NCBI GenBank assembly: GCA_016235595.1
Contig: JACRJX010000026.1
Span: 115,131 to 179,130, forward strand
DNA length: 64,000 nt
From: Verrucomicrobiota bacterium
Lineage (GTDB): Bacteria; Verrucomicrobiota; Verrucomicrobiia; CAIQCK01
Reading direction: 5' to 3'
The notes under the pieces were generated by a model that was not told the DNA's origin, ran no database searches, and saw only the letters and a program-made list of their open reading frames with translations. The stretch's first letter is position 1. Each line of letters opens with the position of its first letter. Position numbers and translations under genes: made by a program. This document shows positions 43,945 through 54,000 of this stretch, piece by piece.

Positions 43945-45081
43945 CTACGCAGTGAACTCTTTGTGGACGCGCTTGTGCCAGGCGGCGATCTCGATGCCTT
44001 GGGGGCACTTGGGTTCGCACTCGCCACAGGTTTCACAGGAGCCGGAGCGGGCGGCTTCGGGAGTCATGAGGTAGATGTTCTTGCTCAGCAACGCGCTGTT
44101 GGGGCCGAAAGCTTTCGCGTCATTGTAGAGGCGGAAGTTCAGCGGGATGTCCACGCCGTGGGGGCAGGGCATGCAGTAGCGGCATTGCGTGCAGGGGATG
44201 GGACGAAGTCCCTCCAGGGATCGCTGGATGCCGTCGACGAGTTCGAGTTCGCGCGGGGTGAGAACGCCGACCCCTGAATGATTAGCGGTGGCGACGTTCT
44301 GGCGAACCTGCTCCATGCTGCTCATGCCGCTGAGGACGATGGAGACTTCCGGTTTGTGCCAGAGCCATTGCAGAGCGAGGTCGGCCGGCGTGCGGGTGCA
44401 GGCGGCGCGATCGAACAGCAGGCGGGCCGGTTCTGGCAACCGAGTGAGACCGCCGCCTTGGAGCGGTTCCATGACGACAACGGCGACACCCTTGGACGCC
44501 GCGTAGCGCAGGCCTTCGGTGCCGGCCTGGAAATCCTCGTTCATGTAGTTGTATTGGATCTGGCAGATCGGCCAGTCGTAGTCGTCGAGGATCTGGCGGA
44601 AAACTTCCGTCGAGTCGTGGAAGGAGAAGCCGAGTTGAACGAACCGCCCATCGGCCTTGGCGCGCTCCATCCATTCGCGGATGCCCAGCGCGCGCAGTTT
44701 CGCCCAGACGCCGGCATGGAGGCAATGGAGCAGGTAGATGTCGAAGTGGTCCGTGTGCAACCGACTGAGTTGTTCGTTAAGGAAGCGGTCGAAGTCGCTG
44801 GCGTCATTCACGGCCCAGGTGGGCATCTTGGCCGCGAGGAGCACTTTGTCCCGGTAGCCTTGGGAGAGGACACGGCCGACGAACGGCTCGCTGGCGCCGC
44901 CGTGGTAGGGATAGCCCGTGTCCACATAGTTGACGCCGTTGTCAATCGCGTAGGCGATCATCTCTGTCGCTTGCGCCTCGTCAATCTGCGCTTCTACGCC
45001 GCCAAGAATCGGCAGCCGCATGGTGCCGAAACCCAGTGCCGATACCTTCGTCTGTAAACGGCCCAGCGTGCGGTATTGCAT
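43945..45081 (-). CDS. Aldo/keto reductase with C-terminal 2x[4Fe-4S] domain
   Basis: A 378-residue protein. Residues 1-~280 form an aldo/keto reductase barrel (YRTLGRLQTKVSALGFGTMRLP; NGVNYVDTGYPYHGGASE with active-site Asp/Tyr; DFDIYLLHCLHAG with the His; QIQYNYMNED). The C-terminal ~100 residues carry two ferredoxin motifs: CTQCRYCMPCPHG and CETCGECEPKCPQG. This is the 4Fe-4S AKR group widespread in anaerobes. The start at 45081 lies seven bases after the mqnD stop, with a GGAG ten bases upstream. It is probably an oxidoreductase coupling sugar/aldehyde reduction to an Fe-S donor; the substrate is unknown. Confidence 0.85.
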   Translation of the reverse strand: MQYRTLGRLQTKVSALGFGTMRLPILGGVEAQIDEAQATEMIAYAIDNGVNYVDTGYPYHGGASEPFVGRVLSQGYRDKVLLAAKMPTWAVNDASDFDRFLNEQLSRLHTDHFDIYLLHCLHAGVWAKLRALGIREWMERAKADGRFVQLGFSFHDSTEVFRQILDDYDWPICQIQYNYMNEDFQAGTEGLRYAASKGVAVVVMEPLQGGGLTRLPEPARLLFDRAACTRTPADLALQWLWHKPEVSIVLSGMSSMEQVRQNVATANHSGVGVLTPRELELVDGIQRSLEGLRPIPCTQCRYCMPCPHGVDIPLNFRLYNDAKAFGPNSALLSKNIYLMTPEAARSGSCETCGECEPKCPQGIEIAAWHKRVHKEFTA

Positions 45082-45088
45082 GGTGGCA

Positions 45089-45949
45089 TTACTCCACGAA
45101 TTCCAATTCCACCGGCTGGGGGATGACGCCAGCCTCGTAGCCACGGCGCAGGAAGAGCCGGATCGCTTCGCGGCCTTTGTCGCCATAGTCGAGCGTCCAG
45201 TCGTTGACATACATGCCGACGAACTTGTCGGCCAACGGCGTGTCCATGTTGCGTGCGTAGGCCATCGCGTGCGCGACGGCGGGCGCGCGATGCGCGAGGC
45301 CGTAGCGGATGCTCTCGGTCAACAACGGCGAGATACGGCTCATCAGCGGCTTGCCCAGCGACTTCTTGATGGCGTTGCCGCCGAGTGGCAGCGGCAGGCC
45401 GCCGGTGTCTTCTTTCCACCAAGCGCCGAGGTCCACACAGAGTTCCAGACCCTCCTTCTGATAAGTGAGCTGGCCTTCGTGGATGATAAGGCCCGCGTCA
45501 GCATCGCCGCGTTTGACGGAGGCGAAAATCTGGTCGAAGGGCACGACGACATGTTCAAACTCGCGGCCAAGCCAGAGTCGCATCGCGAGGAACGCGCTGG
45601 TCATCCGGCCCGGCACGGCGATGCGCATCTTCGCAATTTCATCCTTCGTCCGGCGTGCCTTGCTCACGATCATGGGACCGTAGCCGTCGCCCATCGAGGC
45701 GCCGCTGGGCAGGAGCGCGTATTTGTCCAGCACAGAGGCGTAGGCGTGGATGGAGATGGCGGTGACGTCCAGTTCGCCGCGCGTGGCGCGCTCGTTGAGC
45801 GTCTGGATGTCCTGCAGGATGTGCTCAAAGCGCAACTCGCCCGTCTGGATCTTGCCAGAGGCCAGCGCGTAGAACATGAACGCATCGTCCGGGTCCGGGC
45901 TATGGCCCAGCGTGATGGTGCGAATGGGCGAATCTTTTTGCCTTTGCAT
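45089..45949 (-). CDS. mqnD: 1,4-dihydroxy-6-naphthoate synthase-like (futalosine menaquinone pathway)
   Basis: A 286-residue periplasmic-binding-protein-fold protein of the MqnA/MqnD family. Key segments are TLGHSPDPDDAFMFYALASG, TAISIHAYASV, MGDGYGPMIVSK, VVVPFDQIFASVKRGDADAGLIIHEGQLTYQKEGL, and AHAMAYARNMDTPLADKFVGMYVNDWTLDYG. MqnD splits cyclic dehypoxanthinyl futalosine to 1,4-dihydroxy-6-naphthoate, which suggests that menaquinone is made by the futalosine route. The ATG at 45949 is chosen; a TTG 39 bases upstream is also in frame. No other mqn genes are in the window. Confidence 0.82.
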   Translation of the reverse strand: MQRQKDSPIRTITLGHSPDPDDAFMFYALASGKIQTGELRFEHILQDIQTLNERATRGELDVTAISIHAYASVLDKYALLPSGASMGDGYGPMIVSKARRTKDEIAKMRIAVPGRMTSAFLAMRLWLGREFEHVVVPFDQIFASVKRGDADAGLIIHEGQLTYQKEGLELCVDLGAWWKEDTGGLPLPLGGNAIKKSLGKPLMSRISPLLTESIRYGLAHRAPAVAHAMAYARNMDTPLADKFVGMYVNDWTLDYGDKGREAIRLFLRRGYEAGVIPQPVELEFVE

Positions 45950-46042
45950 ACGCCGATTGTTATCTAGCGATGAGTATGGTGACGCCAAGCAAATTAACAG
46001 AGTTTTTTCGACCCGGCACGGTGGCTGCGGTGGGGCGGTGCC

Positions 46043-47611
46043 ATGACTGAGCCTTCCGGTTCCTCCAGTCCCTCCCTTGCACAGCGGCGGCCCGCGCGTT
46101 GGTGGCCGCTATGGGTGACCCTCGTGTTGGCTGGGCTCAGCGCCTTTTACGTTCGCGTGCTGTGGGAGGAACCGTCCATTCAGCAAGGCCACATGGCCAT
46201 CGCGAGAATCGTCATTGTCGCAGCCGTAGTGCTCATCCTATGGCTGATGTTCTTCTCGCGGCTGGCGTGGAAGACGCGGTGGCTGACGCTCGGCATTGTC
46301 ATTTGCATGTGCGGATTGCCCGCCGCTTTGTTTGAGATTCATGGTGTGACTGGCGATTTGGTGCCGATCATCAAGTATCGCTGGCGGAGCGCCGTCCCCG
46401 TGGCGGCGCAGCCGGCAGCACCAGCCGCCGCACCAGCGGGCGCCGAGCCGCATTGGCCGCAGTTCCTCGGTCCGCATCGCAACTCGATGCTTCCCAACGG
46501 CCCGAGGCTGGCGCGCGACTGGCGCGCGCAGCCACCGCAGAAACTCTGGCGGCAGCCGATCGGTCCCGCGTGGTCGGGTTTCGCCGTCGTCGGTGATCGC
46601 GCAGTGACCATGGAACAACGCGGCGTCCAAGAGGCTGTGGTTTGCTACGATTTGCTGAAGGGCACAGTCCTTTGGATTCACACTGACGCTGCGCGTTTCA
46701 GCAGCCCCGTCGCCGGGGAAGGCCCGCAGACAACGCCGACAATTGTGGGCGGGAAGGTCGTCACGCTCGGCGGCACGGGCATTTTGAACTGCCTCGACTT
46801 GGCCACCGGCAAGGCGATTTGGAGCAAAAACATCCTTACGGAGAACGACCGCCGCGTGAACATCTGGGGCAACGCCGGTTCGCCGCTGGTGCTGGGCGAC
46901 GCGGTGATTGTCAATCCCGGCGGGGCAAACGGCCGCTCGCTCGTGGCGTATCGGCTCGGCGATGGCGCGCGGCTCTGGAGCGGTGGCGACGACAGTTCCG
47001 GTTATAGTTCGCCATGCACGGCAACGTTATGCGGTGTGGCACAAGTGTTGATCTTCAACGAGCATGCCGTCTTTGGCCACGAGCAGGCCACCGGCCGCGT
47101 GTTGTGGGAGTATCCGTGGAATCCCGCTCACACGCACATCACGCAACCGATGGCACTCGACGGCGATCGCGTGCTCGTGAGCAGCGGCTATGGCGAAGGC
47201 AGCCAGCTCTTGCAGTTGCAGCGGGACGGGGCAGGGCGGTTCAGCGTGAAGCCGCTCTGGAAGACACGGAAACTGAAGTCGAAGTTCAACAACATGGTCG
47301 TTCGCGACGGACATGTGTATGGGTTGGACGACGGCACGCTCGCTTGCGTGGACCTGTCAACCGGTGCGTTGAAATGGAGAGAGGGTCGCTACGGTCACGG
47401 CCAGTTCATTCTCGTGAGGGACGTGCTGCTCATCACGGCTGAGAACGGCGATGTCGCGCTTGTGGACCCTGTGCCGGCCGGTCGGCGCGAATTAACAAGG
47501 TTCTCCGCCGTCTCCGGCAAGACGTGGAATCCACCCGCGCTGGCAGGAGACTTGTTGCTGGTGCGTAACGATGAAGAAGCCGCATGTTATCGCCTGCCGG
47601 TGGTGCGTTAG
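46043..47611 (+). CDS. Membrane-anchored PQQ-like beta-propeller protein
   Basis: A 522-residue protein. Three hydrophobic helices span residues ~20-105 (WWPLWVTLVLAGLSAFYV, IARIVIVAAVVLILWLMFF, WLTLGIVICMCGLPAALF), then an Ala/Pro-rich linker. Residues ~135-520 are an outer-membrane-side PQQ-like propeller (WPQFLGPHRNSML; LNCLDLATGKAIWSKNI; GTLACVDLSTGALKWREG; WNPPALAGDLLLVRND). This domain order is common in planctomycetes and verrucomicrobia; the role is usually unknown. No PQQ-binding dehydrogenase residues are evident. It is convergent with mutT. Confidence 0.8.
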   Translation: MTEPSGSSSPSLAQRRPARWWPLWVTLVLAGLSAFYVRVLWEEPSIQQGHMAIARIVIVAAVVLILWLMFFSRLAWKTRWLTLGIVICMCGLPAALFEIHGVTGDLVPIIKYRWRSAVPVAAQPAAPAAAPAGAEPHWPQFLGPHRNSMLPNGPRLARDWRAQPPQKLWRQPIGPAWSGFAVVGDRAVTMEQRGVQEAVVCYDLLKGTVLWIHTDAARFSSPVAGEGPQTTPTIVGGKVVTLGGTGILNCLDLATGKAIWSKNILTENDRRVNIWGNAGSPLVLGDAVIVNPGGANGRSLVAYRLGDGARLWSGGDDSSGYSSPCTATLCGVAQVLIFNEHAVFGHEQATGRVLWEYPWNPAHTHITQPMALDGDRVLVSSGYGEGSQLLQLQRDGAGRFSVKPLWKTRKLKSKFNNMVVRDGHVYGLDDGTLACVDLSTGALKWREGRYGHGQFILVRDVLLITAENGDVALVDPVPAGRRELTRFSAVSGKTWNPPALAGDLLLVRNDEEAACYRLPVVR

Positions 47612-47630
47612 GTGAAACGCGGGCGTGACA

Positions 47631-48026
47631 TTACGGTTTGGTGAGCAGTTCGATCAACTCGTCATCCGCGGGCGGAAACTGGTAGCGGCGCAGTTCTGTC
47701 GCGTGAACCCAGCGGCAGTCCTGGCAGTCGAGCGGCTCTGGTTCGCCGTCAAGCAATTCGCATTCATAGAAGCAGAGCCTCACGGTGCGCTCGGGGTAGC
47801 TGTGCGTCACTTCATGGGCCAGCCGGCCGACCCGGACGACAATGCCCAGTTCCTCACGAAGCTCGCGGGCAAGACAATCTTCGAACGTTTCGCCCGGCTC
47901 TCGCTTGCCGCCGGGGAATTCCCAGAAGTTCGCCAGAGGGTCGTGCGCGTGGCGTTGCGCGATCAGAATCGTGCCGCCGCGCCGGACGATGGCGGCTGCG
48001 ACCTCAATCGGCGCAGGCCCGCTCAT
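47631..48026 (-). CDS. mutT: MutT-family Nudix hydrolase (8-oxo-dGTP diphosphatase)
   Basis: A 131-residue protein of the expected length. The Nudix box runs from residue 40 to 61: G40, E46, R54-E55, E58-E59 and G61 match GX5EX7REUXEEXGU. It also has VEVAAAIVRRGGTILIAQR at the start. It hydrolyses oxidised nucleotides to prevent mutation. The start overlaps the peptidase stop by four bases, so the two are translationally coupled. The MutT versus other Nudix assignment is by similarity of the start and the FWEFPGGKREPGE segment. Confidence 0.85.
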   Translation of the reverse strand: MSGPAPIEVAAAIVRRGGTILIAQRHAHDPLANFWEFPGGKREPGETFEDCLARELREELGIVVRVGRLAHEVTHSYPERTVRLCFYECELLDGEPEPLDCQDCRWVHATELRRYQFPPADDELIELLTKP

Positions 48027-49564
48027 TCGAGCGATTCCAACTCGGTGAAGCGGCGTTCGAGACACGCGGTGTCGAGCGGCTGGCAACCAAGCGTGCCCAG
48101 CACCTGCTCGGCCTCCTGCGTGCTCGCCGAGCGCCAGAGATCCACGAGGAACTTCCCGGCGCGTTTGTCGGCCCACCACCTCTCGGTGAAGTTGCGCTGG
48201 AGGTAGTCCGCAAGCTGCGCTTCGCCGACCCACGCGCGCAGGTAGTCGGCACTGTAAAATCCCTCGTCCATATCGAATAGATAGCCGCCCGGCTGATAGA
48301 TGAACCCGGTGTATTCCGTCAGCATCTGCGCGTAGGTCTTTCCGTTGGAGAGCGCGGCCTGTCCGTTCTGTTCGTGCTGGCGGAAGAAGGCAAACTCCGC
48401 ACACAGCTTGCCGATATAACGCCGATACATGTAGAGGTCGCTCAGCACGCGGTAGTAGCGGATCCGCGCCGCGAGCTTGCGGCTCATGTGCATCGTCTCT
48501 TCGAGCCAGAGCGCATCGAGGGTGATATTCTGCAACAGGAACGCGTAGATCTCGGTCAGGGCGTTCGAGCGCGAGAGATGGCGGTATTCGTAGGGCAGCT
48601 TCGCGTCGGAGAACGCGAAGTGCAGTGCGTGGCCCGCCTCGTGCATGAACACCTCATAGTCCTGCAGGCCGCCGACCGGTTTCAACAGCAGGTGGATCTC
48701 CTGCGGGATTTTTGCGGCAAAAAGGCACGCGCGCGGGTTCTTCTTGTCGCGATCTTCCAAGTCAAGCTTGATGTTCTTTCTGGCCTTGAGGTCAATCCCC
48801 ATGCGTCGCAACGAACTGAACAGTGTCGGCAGCATTTCCTTCTTTGGAAAGCGCGCATCGAAATCGCCCAGCTTCAACAGATAGCTCGCGTGCCAGCGGT
48901 ACAGCGCCGGTTTGCCCTCCGGCGTGCGGAACGGCTTGCCAGCCTTGTCCATCACCCAGTGCGCCATGTGGTCGCGGAACAGGAGTGACGTCCGATGTCC
49001 TGACTCGGCGAGGATCACGATGAACTTCTCGTAGTCGAACTGCTTCTGCGCTTCGCAGTAGCCGATGTAACTCTTATAGCCGAGGTCGCGCCGCAGGATT
49101 TGCAGGTCGCGTTGCAGCATCGTGAGCTTCTCGGGATTGAATTTTCGGTGCACACTGTCCATCGCTGCACCCAGCGCTTCGCGCTTGGCGAAATCCGGCT
49201 CGTTTTGCAGCCGCGGCGAGAGGTTGTAGTAAGGCACCTGTTCGGTGCCCATCCGGACCTTGTGGTTGGCGAGGCCGGTTTGCAGCTGGTCGTCGAGACG
49301 CGCGAGTTTGTGATAGGTGTAGAGGCCGGTGCAGGTGAAGTAGAGCCGGTCCAGCCGCTCGCGCTCGTCAGGATCGCGCGCGCGATTGAGTTGAGCCTGC
49401 ACCAGCTTCGCCACCGAGAGGGAAGCGAGCCACTCGTAGCGCTTGATGATCGCTTCGGTTTCCTGCTTCTCCTTTTGGCCGGCACGGACCAGGCGCGTTT
49501 CGGTGGAGATTTCGTAGTTGAGTTGCTCAACTCCCTTGAGGATTTTGGCGACGGTGAGGGGCAT
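48023..49564 (-). CDS. M3-like zinc metallopeptidase (oligoendopeptidase type)
   Basis: A 513-residue, mainly helical protein. The zinc motif HEAGH is at 308-312 in EVFMHEAGHALHFAFSD, with Glu338 in SNALTEIYAFLLQ as the likely third ligand. A conserved GGYLFDMDEGFYSADYLRAW segment lies near the C-terminus, where M3/M2 enzymes have substrate-binding Tyr and His residues. There is no signal peptide, so it is cytoplasmic and probably degrades oligopeptides. It overlaps mutT by four bases. The M3 family call is moderately sure; it is shorter than thimet-type M3 enzymes (about 600-700). Confidence 0.8.
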   Translation of the reverse strand: MPLTVAKILKGVEQLNYEISTETRLVRAGQKEKQETEAIIKRYEWLASLSVAKLVQAQLNRARDPDERERLDRLYFTCTGLYTYHKLARLDDQLQTGLANHKVRMGTEQVPYYNLSPRLQNEPDFAKREALGAAMDSVHRKFNPEKLTMLQRDLQILRRDLGYKSYIGYCEAQKQFDYEKFIVILAESGHRTSLLFRDHMAHWVMDKAGKPFRTPEGKPALYRWHASYLLKLGDFDARFPKKEMLPTLFSSLRRMGIDLKARKNIKLDLEDRDKKNPRACLFAAKIPQEIHLLLKPVGGLQDYEVFMHEAGHALHFAFSDAKLPYEYRHLSRSNALTEIYAFLLQNITLDALWLEETMHMSRKLAARIRYYRVLSDLYMYRRYIGKLCAEFAFFRQHEQNGQAALSNGKTYAQMLTEYTGFIYQPGGYLFDMDEGFYSADYLRAWVGEAQLADYLQRNFTERWWADKRAGKFLVDLWRSASTQEAEQVLGTLGCQPLDTACLERRFTELESLE

Positions 49565-49610
49565 GGTAAATGGGGTTTGAAGTTAAGCCGGTCGGTTCAG
49601 GTTTCGAAAG

Positions 49611-49922
49611 TCACACGGTTTTCAGTTTGCGGCCGAGGCGTTTCTCGACGCTGGCCACCTTGCTTTTCAGGCAGCCTCGGCGGCCTTTTCTATAATCCAT
49701 CTTGATGACGCATTCAATGCGCCCGCAGTCTTTCCGCATGGCCTTGTAGCACGCCTTGACGACGGCCATGCATTCGTCCCACTCGCCCTCCAGCACCGTG
49801 CCCATCGCATGCAGGCGGTAGTCCAAACCACTGCGCTCGATGATGTCGAGGGAGCGGGCGACATAGCGGCTGACGCTCTCGCCTTTGCCGATCGGGTACA
49901 TGCTGAATTCGAGTAACACCAT
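49611..49922 (-). CDS. MTH1187-family thiamine-binding protein
   Basis: A 103-residue protein of the typical ~100 residues. It starts MVLLEFSMYPIGKGESVSRYV and continues YRLHAMGTVLEGEWDECMAVV, the MTH1187/YkoF-like ferredoxin-fold pattern. Relatives bind thiamine or hydroxymethylpyrimidine. It is divergent from cbiX with 65 bases between them. The function in this organism is inferred from family. Confidence 0.85.
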   Translation of the reverse strand: MVLLEFSMYPIGKGESVSRYVARSLDIIERSGLDYRLHAMGTVLEGEWDECMAVVKACYKAMRKDCGRIECVIKMDYRKGRRGCLKSKVASVEKRLGRKLKTV

Positions 49923-49987
49923 GTTGCGCTCCGCTTGTCTACTGAGCCGCTAATGATATAGTAGCGCCGCATTGCGACAAGCTGTTT

Positions 49988-50386
49988 ATGTCTTCCAATA
50001 GAAAAACCGGTGTTCTTCTCGTGACCCACGGCTCGAAGCTGAAGGAGGCCAATTGGTCCATGTTTCCCATGGTTCGCGAACTGAGGCGACGCCTGGGCAA
50101 TGACCGTATCGCGCCCTGTTTCATGGAGCTGGGGCGGCCGGACATCCCGACGGCCGTGCACAAGCTGATCCAGCGCGGTTGCACACACATTTTCGTTCAC
50201 GCGTTTTTCCTCGTGCCAGGCCAGCATTTGCAGAAGGACATTCCGCGCATCCTGCGCGAGGCGCTGAAGGAACATCCCGACATCACCTTCGAGATCGGCA
50301 ACCCAATGTTCACCGATCCGGGATTGACCGATCTGGTTGAGCAGCGGCTTTCGCATCTGCTCGCCGGTGGCGAAAGCGTCGGCTAG
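49988..50386 (+). CDS. cbiX: Sirohydrochlorin cobaltochelatase, small CbiX type
   Basis: A 132-residue protein, as expected for the single-domain CbiX(S). The metal-binding His sites are in VLLVTHGSKLKEANW and HIFVHAFFLVPGQHLQKDIP. It inserts cobalt (or iron/nickel for relatives) into sirohydrochlorin in the early cobalamin or siroheme path. Directly followed by cobU at a nine-base distance, which favours a cobalamin role. No clear ribosome site before the ATG. Confidence 0.85.
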   Translation: MSSNRKTGVLLVTHGSKLKEANWSMFPMVRELRRRLGNDRIAPCFMELGRPDIPTAVHKLIQRGCTHIFVHAFFLVPGQHLQKDIPRILREALKEHPDITFEIGNPMFTDPGLTDLVEQRLSHLLAGGESVG

Positions 50387-50395
50387 GATTACGGC

Positions 50396-50944
50396 ATGGA
50401 CACGACCCCTCCGCAGCTTGTGCTGATCCTCGGCGGTTGCCGCAGTGGCAAGAGCCGTTTTGCCCTTGAACTCGGCGGACGACTGGGCAGGCGCAAAATG
50501 TTTGTGGCCACCGCCGAGCCGTTCGACGACGAGATGCGCCAGCGCATTGCCAGGCATCGTGCTGACCGCGGACGGGACTGGCAGACTGTCGAAGCACCGA
50601 TCGCTTTGTCCGAGGCGTTGAGGGATCATGCCTCCGGGGTGGACGTGGTGGTGTTGGACTGCCTGACCATCTGGCTGGGGAACCTGCTGTGTCCCGAACG
50701 CCAGCCGTCGCGTTGGCAGGGGGAGGCGATCCCGTCATTGCTCGCCGAGTTGGGCAGGCGTCGCGCGCATATTGTTGTTGTTTCGAACGAGGTGGGTCTT
50801 GGCATCGTGCCAGACAACGCGTTGACGCGCCAGTTCCGCGACGAGCAGGGCCGATTGAACCAGCAGGTCGCGGCGATTGCGGATTGCGTGGTGTTCATGG
50901 CAGCCGGTCTGCCGATGATACTCAAGGGGAAGCTGCCGTCATGA
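50396..50944 (+). CDS. cobU: Adenosylcobinamide kinase/adenosylcobinamide-phosphate guanylyltransferase
   Basis: A 182-residue protein with the CobU P-loop GGCRSGKS (13-20), a VATAEPFDDEMRQRIARHRADRG segment containing the guanylylated His region, DCLTIWLGNLL and VVSNEVGLGIVPDNALTRQFRDEQG near the end. It phosphorylates and guanylylates adenosylcobinamide in late cobalamin assembly. An AGGA site precedes the ATG. The length fits the family. Confidence 0.92.
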   Translation: MDTTPPQLVLILGGCRSGKSRFALELGGRLGRRKMFVATAEPFDDEMRQRIARHRADRGRDWQTVEAPIALSEALRDHASGVDVVVLDCLTIWLGNLLCPERQPSRWQGEAIPSLLAELGRRRAHIVVVSNEVGLGIVPDNALTRQFRDEQGRLNQQVAAIADCVVFMAAGLPMILKGKLPS

Positions 50945-51031
50945 AGTGAAGGCCCGGACAGGCGTCCCCGCTGCCGAGCCGTGCTCAAGAGAACGGTCGG
51001 ACAGGCAGGGATGGCTGAGCCGCTTGCAGGT

Positions 51032-54000
51032 TTACCGGGTCAATTGCTGGAAGCGCGGGAAGAGCCGGATTAGCGTGAGGCGCTGGTCTTGCTGGGCAGC
51101 CGGTTTGAATTGCGGATTGAGCCGGATGGCCTTCTCCAACGCATCAATGGCCTGCTCGGCCCGCTGAAGCTGGACCTGCACGACGGCGAGGTCATACCAG
51201 GCTTGGGCATCGTCGGCATGAAACTCCAGATACTTGCCCAGCACGCGCTCGACGCGGTCAAGCCGGCCTAGCTGGACGTAGGTTTGCGCGATGGTTTTGA
51301 AGGGCTGGGACGGGAGATCTTTGTTCTCGATGAGCCGGTCGATGATCATGTCCATGTCACCGAACTTGCCTCGCTGCGCCAGGATAGCGAGCAACTGCAT
51401 GATCTTGTTGAGGTCACGCGGATTGGTTTGCAGTTCCTGACGTGTGACAATTTCCTGGGCGGCAATTTGTTTGAGGGAGTTGATCTGGTTGAGGACGACG
51501 CCCACCTGAATGTTGTGCGGATCGTATTTTTTGTAGTTGTCCACCAGTTTGAGCGCGTCGTCGTAGCGTTCGATGCGCGTCAGGAACTCCGCGAACCGGA
51601 ACGTGGCTTCGACGTTGAAGGGACAAAGCTCGATCGCTTGTCGGAAAGCAAACTCGGCTTCACCAGCCAGTTCGGGCTGGCGCTGTTCGGGTGGCGCCAG
51701 GGTGACGCGCCAGGCGTAGAGGCCGGCGTGCGCCGTGCGGAGTTTGGAGAAGGCGCGCTGGGCGTCGTCGTCGCGCCGGAATCGCTCGTCACTCACCAGA
51801 TACTTCTGAATGTACTCCGTCCAGTACTTGCGATTGAGCGCGACCTTGTCCGGCGTGATCTTCGGCAGCACATCACGATTGATCTTCATGATGATGCCGT
51901 AAGGCTCCAGGTAGTTGTACATCCATTGGATGACGAAGCTTTCCTCGACGTAGAACGCATGTTTGTCACGCTCTTTGTCGAAAATCTGTTTCGAGACAAG
52001 GCCGTTGAGAGCGGTCACGGCTTGGACGCCCTGAATGTTCACGCGACCGTTGACGACCTGCACCTGCTCGCCGGGCAGGGCAGGGCGGTGCTGGAGTTCC
52101 TCGACATAGGAGCGGATGGCGGTGGCGCTGGCTTCGTCGGTGGAGATGTAGATGTCCTCCTTCGGATAAATGGTGTCGCGACCGAGCGCCTTTTCGAGCC
52201 AGGTGAAACCCTCTTTCTTGCGGACCGGGCTGTATTGATAGCGCAGGTAACGCAGGTAAGTGTTCTCGGCCAGCGCGTTCTGCGTGATGATGTAAACATC
52301 AGGATGAACGCGTGGACAGAAGATGGTGTAGGTCGGCACGAAACGGCCGGGGTCGGTGCCGCCGTAGAGGATGGCGTTCTTATCCATCGGTGGGTAGCCA
52401 CCGCCCGGCTCGAACATGTGGTAACCGAAATACCAGCCGAACATGTGGCCGCGCATCTCGTTATCGTGCCAATTGCGGAACATGCCGACGACCGGCAGGC
52501 AGCCCACAAGCACCAGGACCTGCATCAACGGCAACTTGTTGCTGTTGGCCTGCAATACCACCACCAACAGCCCCAGCAGAATCGCGAGTTGCACCCCGAC
52601 CCAATACCATTCCGATTCTGTCGCGATGGGATTGGTGATGTGATAGTAGGACTGGGCAATGAGCTGTAACGCGAAGGCGGCAAACGCGCCGATGAAGAGC
52701 AGCCAGCGCAGCTTCTCAAAGTGAACGCTGGAAAACGCCAGACCCCAGATCAAACCGTAACCAATGCAAGCGCAGAAGAGCGCGTGGGTCAGCATGAAGA
52801 AAACGCGGTCGTTGAACAACACGGCGCGGTCCAGGGTCGGGTTGGCCAGTACGATGAACGTGACGCTGGTGAAGAAAATCCCCGCCGCCATGAAAATGAT
52901 CCAGCTCTTCGCCCGCCATGCGGTGCCGTAAAACCACGCCAGCGCCGCGGCGCCGATGGCGACAAACATGCCGGTGTATTCTCGCAGCAGGCCGTTGAAG
53001 AAGACCGACATCTGGTTCCAGAACACCGACCACGGCCGGTCAATCTTCACCTTCTCGTATTGTCCGCGTGTAAGGTGATGCCAGAAGCCGTCCTTGTGTT
53101 GCGTGAAACCCCAGTTCATCGGCGGGTTGGTCGAAGACGCCAGCGGGGAGTAGCCGTAGAACGCCAGGCCGGCGAGCACGCATCCCGCTACGGTCGCCGC
53201 CCGTTTCCAGTTCACCCGCGTTGGCCATCCATATAGCCGCGCCAAGACCTCGCCCACCATCCAGATCCCTGCCGGTGCTACCGCTGCGCCCGCGCCCTGC
53301 CAGAAGTAGCTCGATGACGTGAAGAACGTTCCGTCATCCAGTATCCATTCCATGAACCAGCATCCTGCCGCTATGACCCAACATGCGCCCACGGCCAAGT
53401 CTATCAGCACCCCAGGGCTTACCAACGCGATGAGGATGAAATACGCTGGCGCCATGAACAGCAGCGTCTGGTGGTTGGTCAGCCCCAGCGCCCAGAAGAA
53501 AGCGGTCCAATACAGGTACTTGTCGCGCTGAGGATCGTGCATCCAGATGAAAATCATCACGGTCGTCAACGCCATGAAAAGACCGTTCAGCGTATAGACC
53601 TCGCCGACCACTGCTTGTGACCACGGCACCGGGCTGTAGGCAAAGATGAGCGCGCCCACAGTGCCGCAGACAGCGGCAATCCACCTTTCCTGTTCGTCCG
53701 TGAGGCTTTCGTGAAACATCTTGGCCGAACGCAACAGCATGGAACCGCTTCGCGAAATCAACAACGCCAGCATGGCGGCCGCCAAACCGGCGAACGTCGC
53801 GCTCATGAACGTCACCCGCCACGCAATGTTGAAATCGCGGCGGCTGATGTTGACGCCGTCCGCCTTCACGTAATCCGGCACCGGGTTCGGACTTAGCGGG
53901 TTCAGGTGATCGAACAGAAACCCCAGCACCGTCCAGATGGGATAGCCCGGCGGATGCGGCACCCCGAGGTGGTGGGCGGCCGTAATCAACTCGCCCGAGT

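Noticed and set aside
51284..52669. A 461-codon plus-strand frame antisense to the DUF2723 gene
   Set aside because: Rich in Val/Asp/Glu from antisense reading of a high-GC gene; no motifs, and the opposite strand has DUF2723 and TPR signatures.
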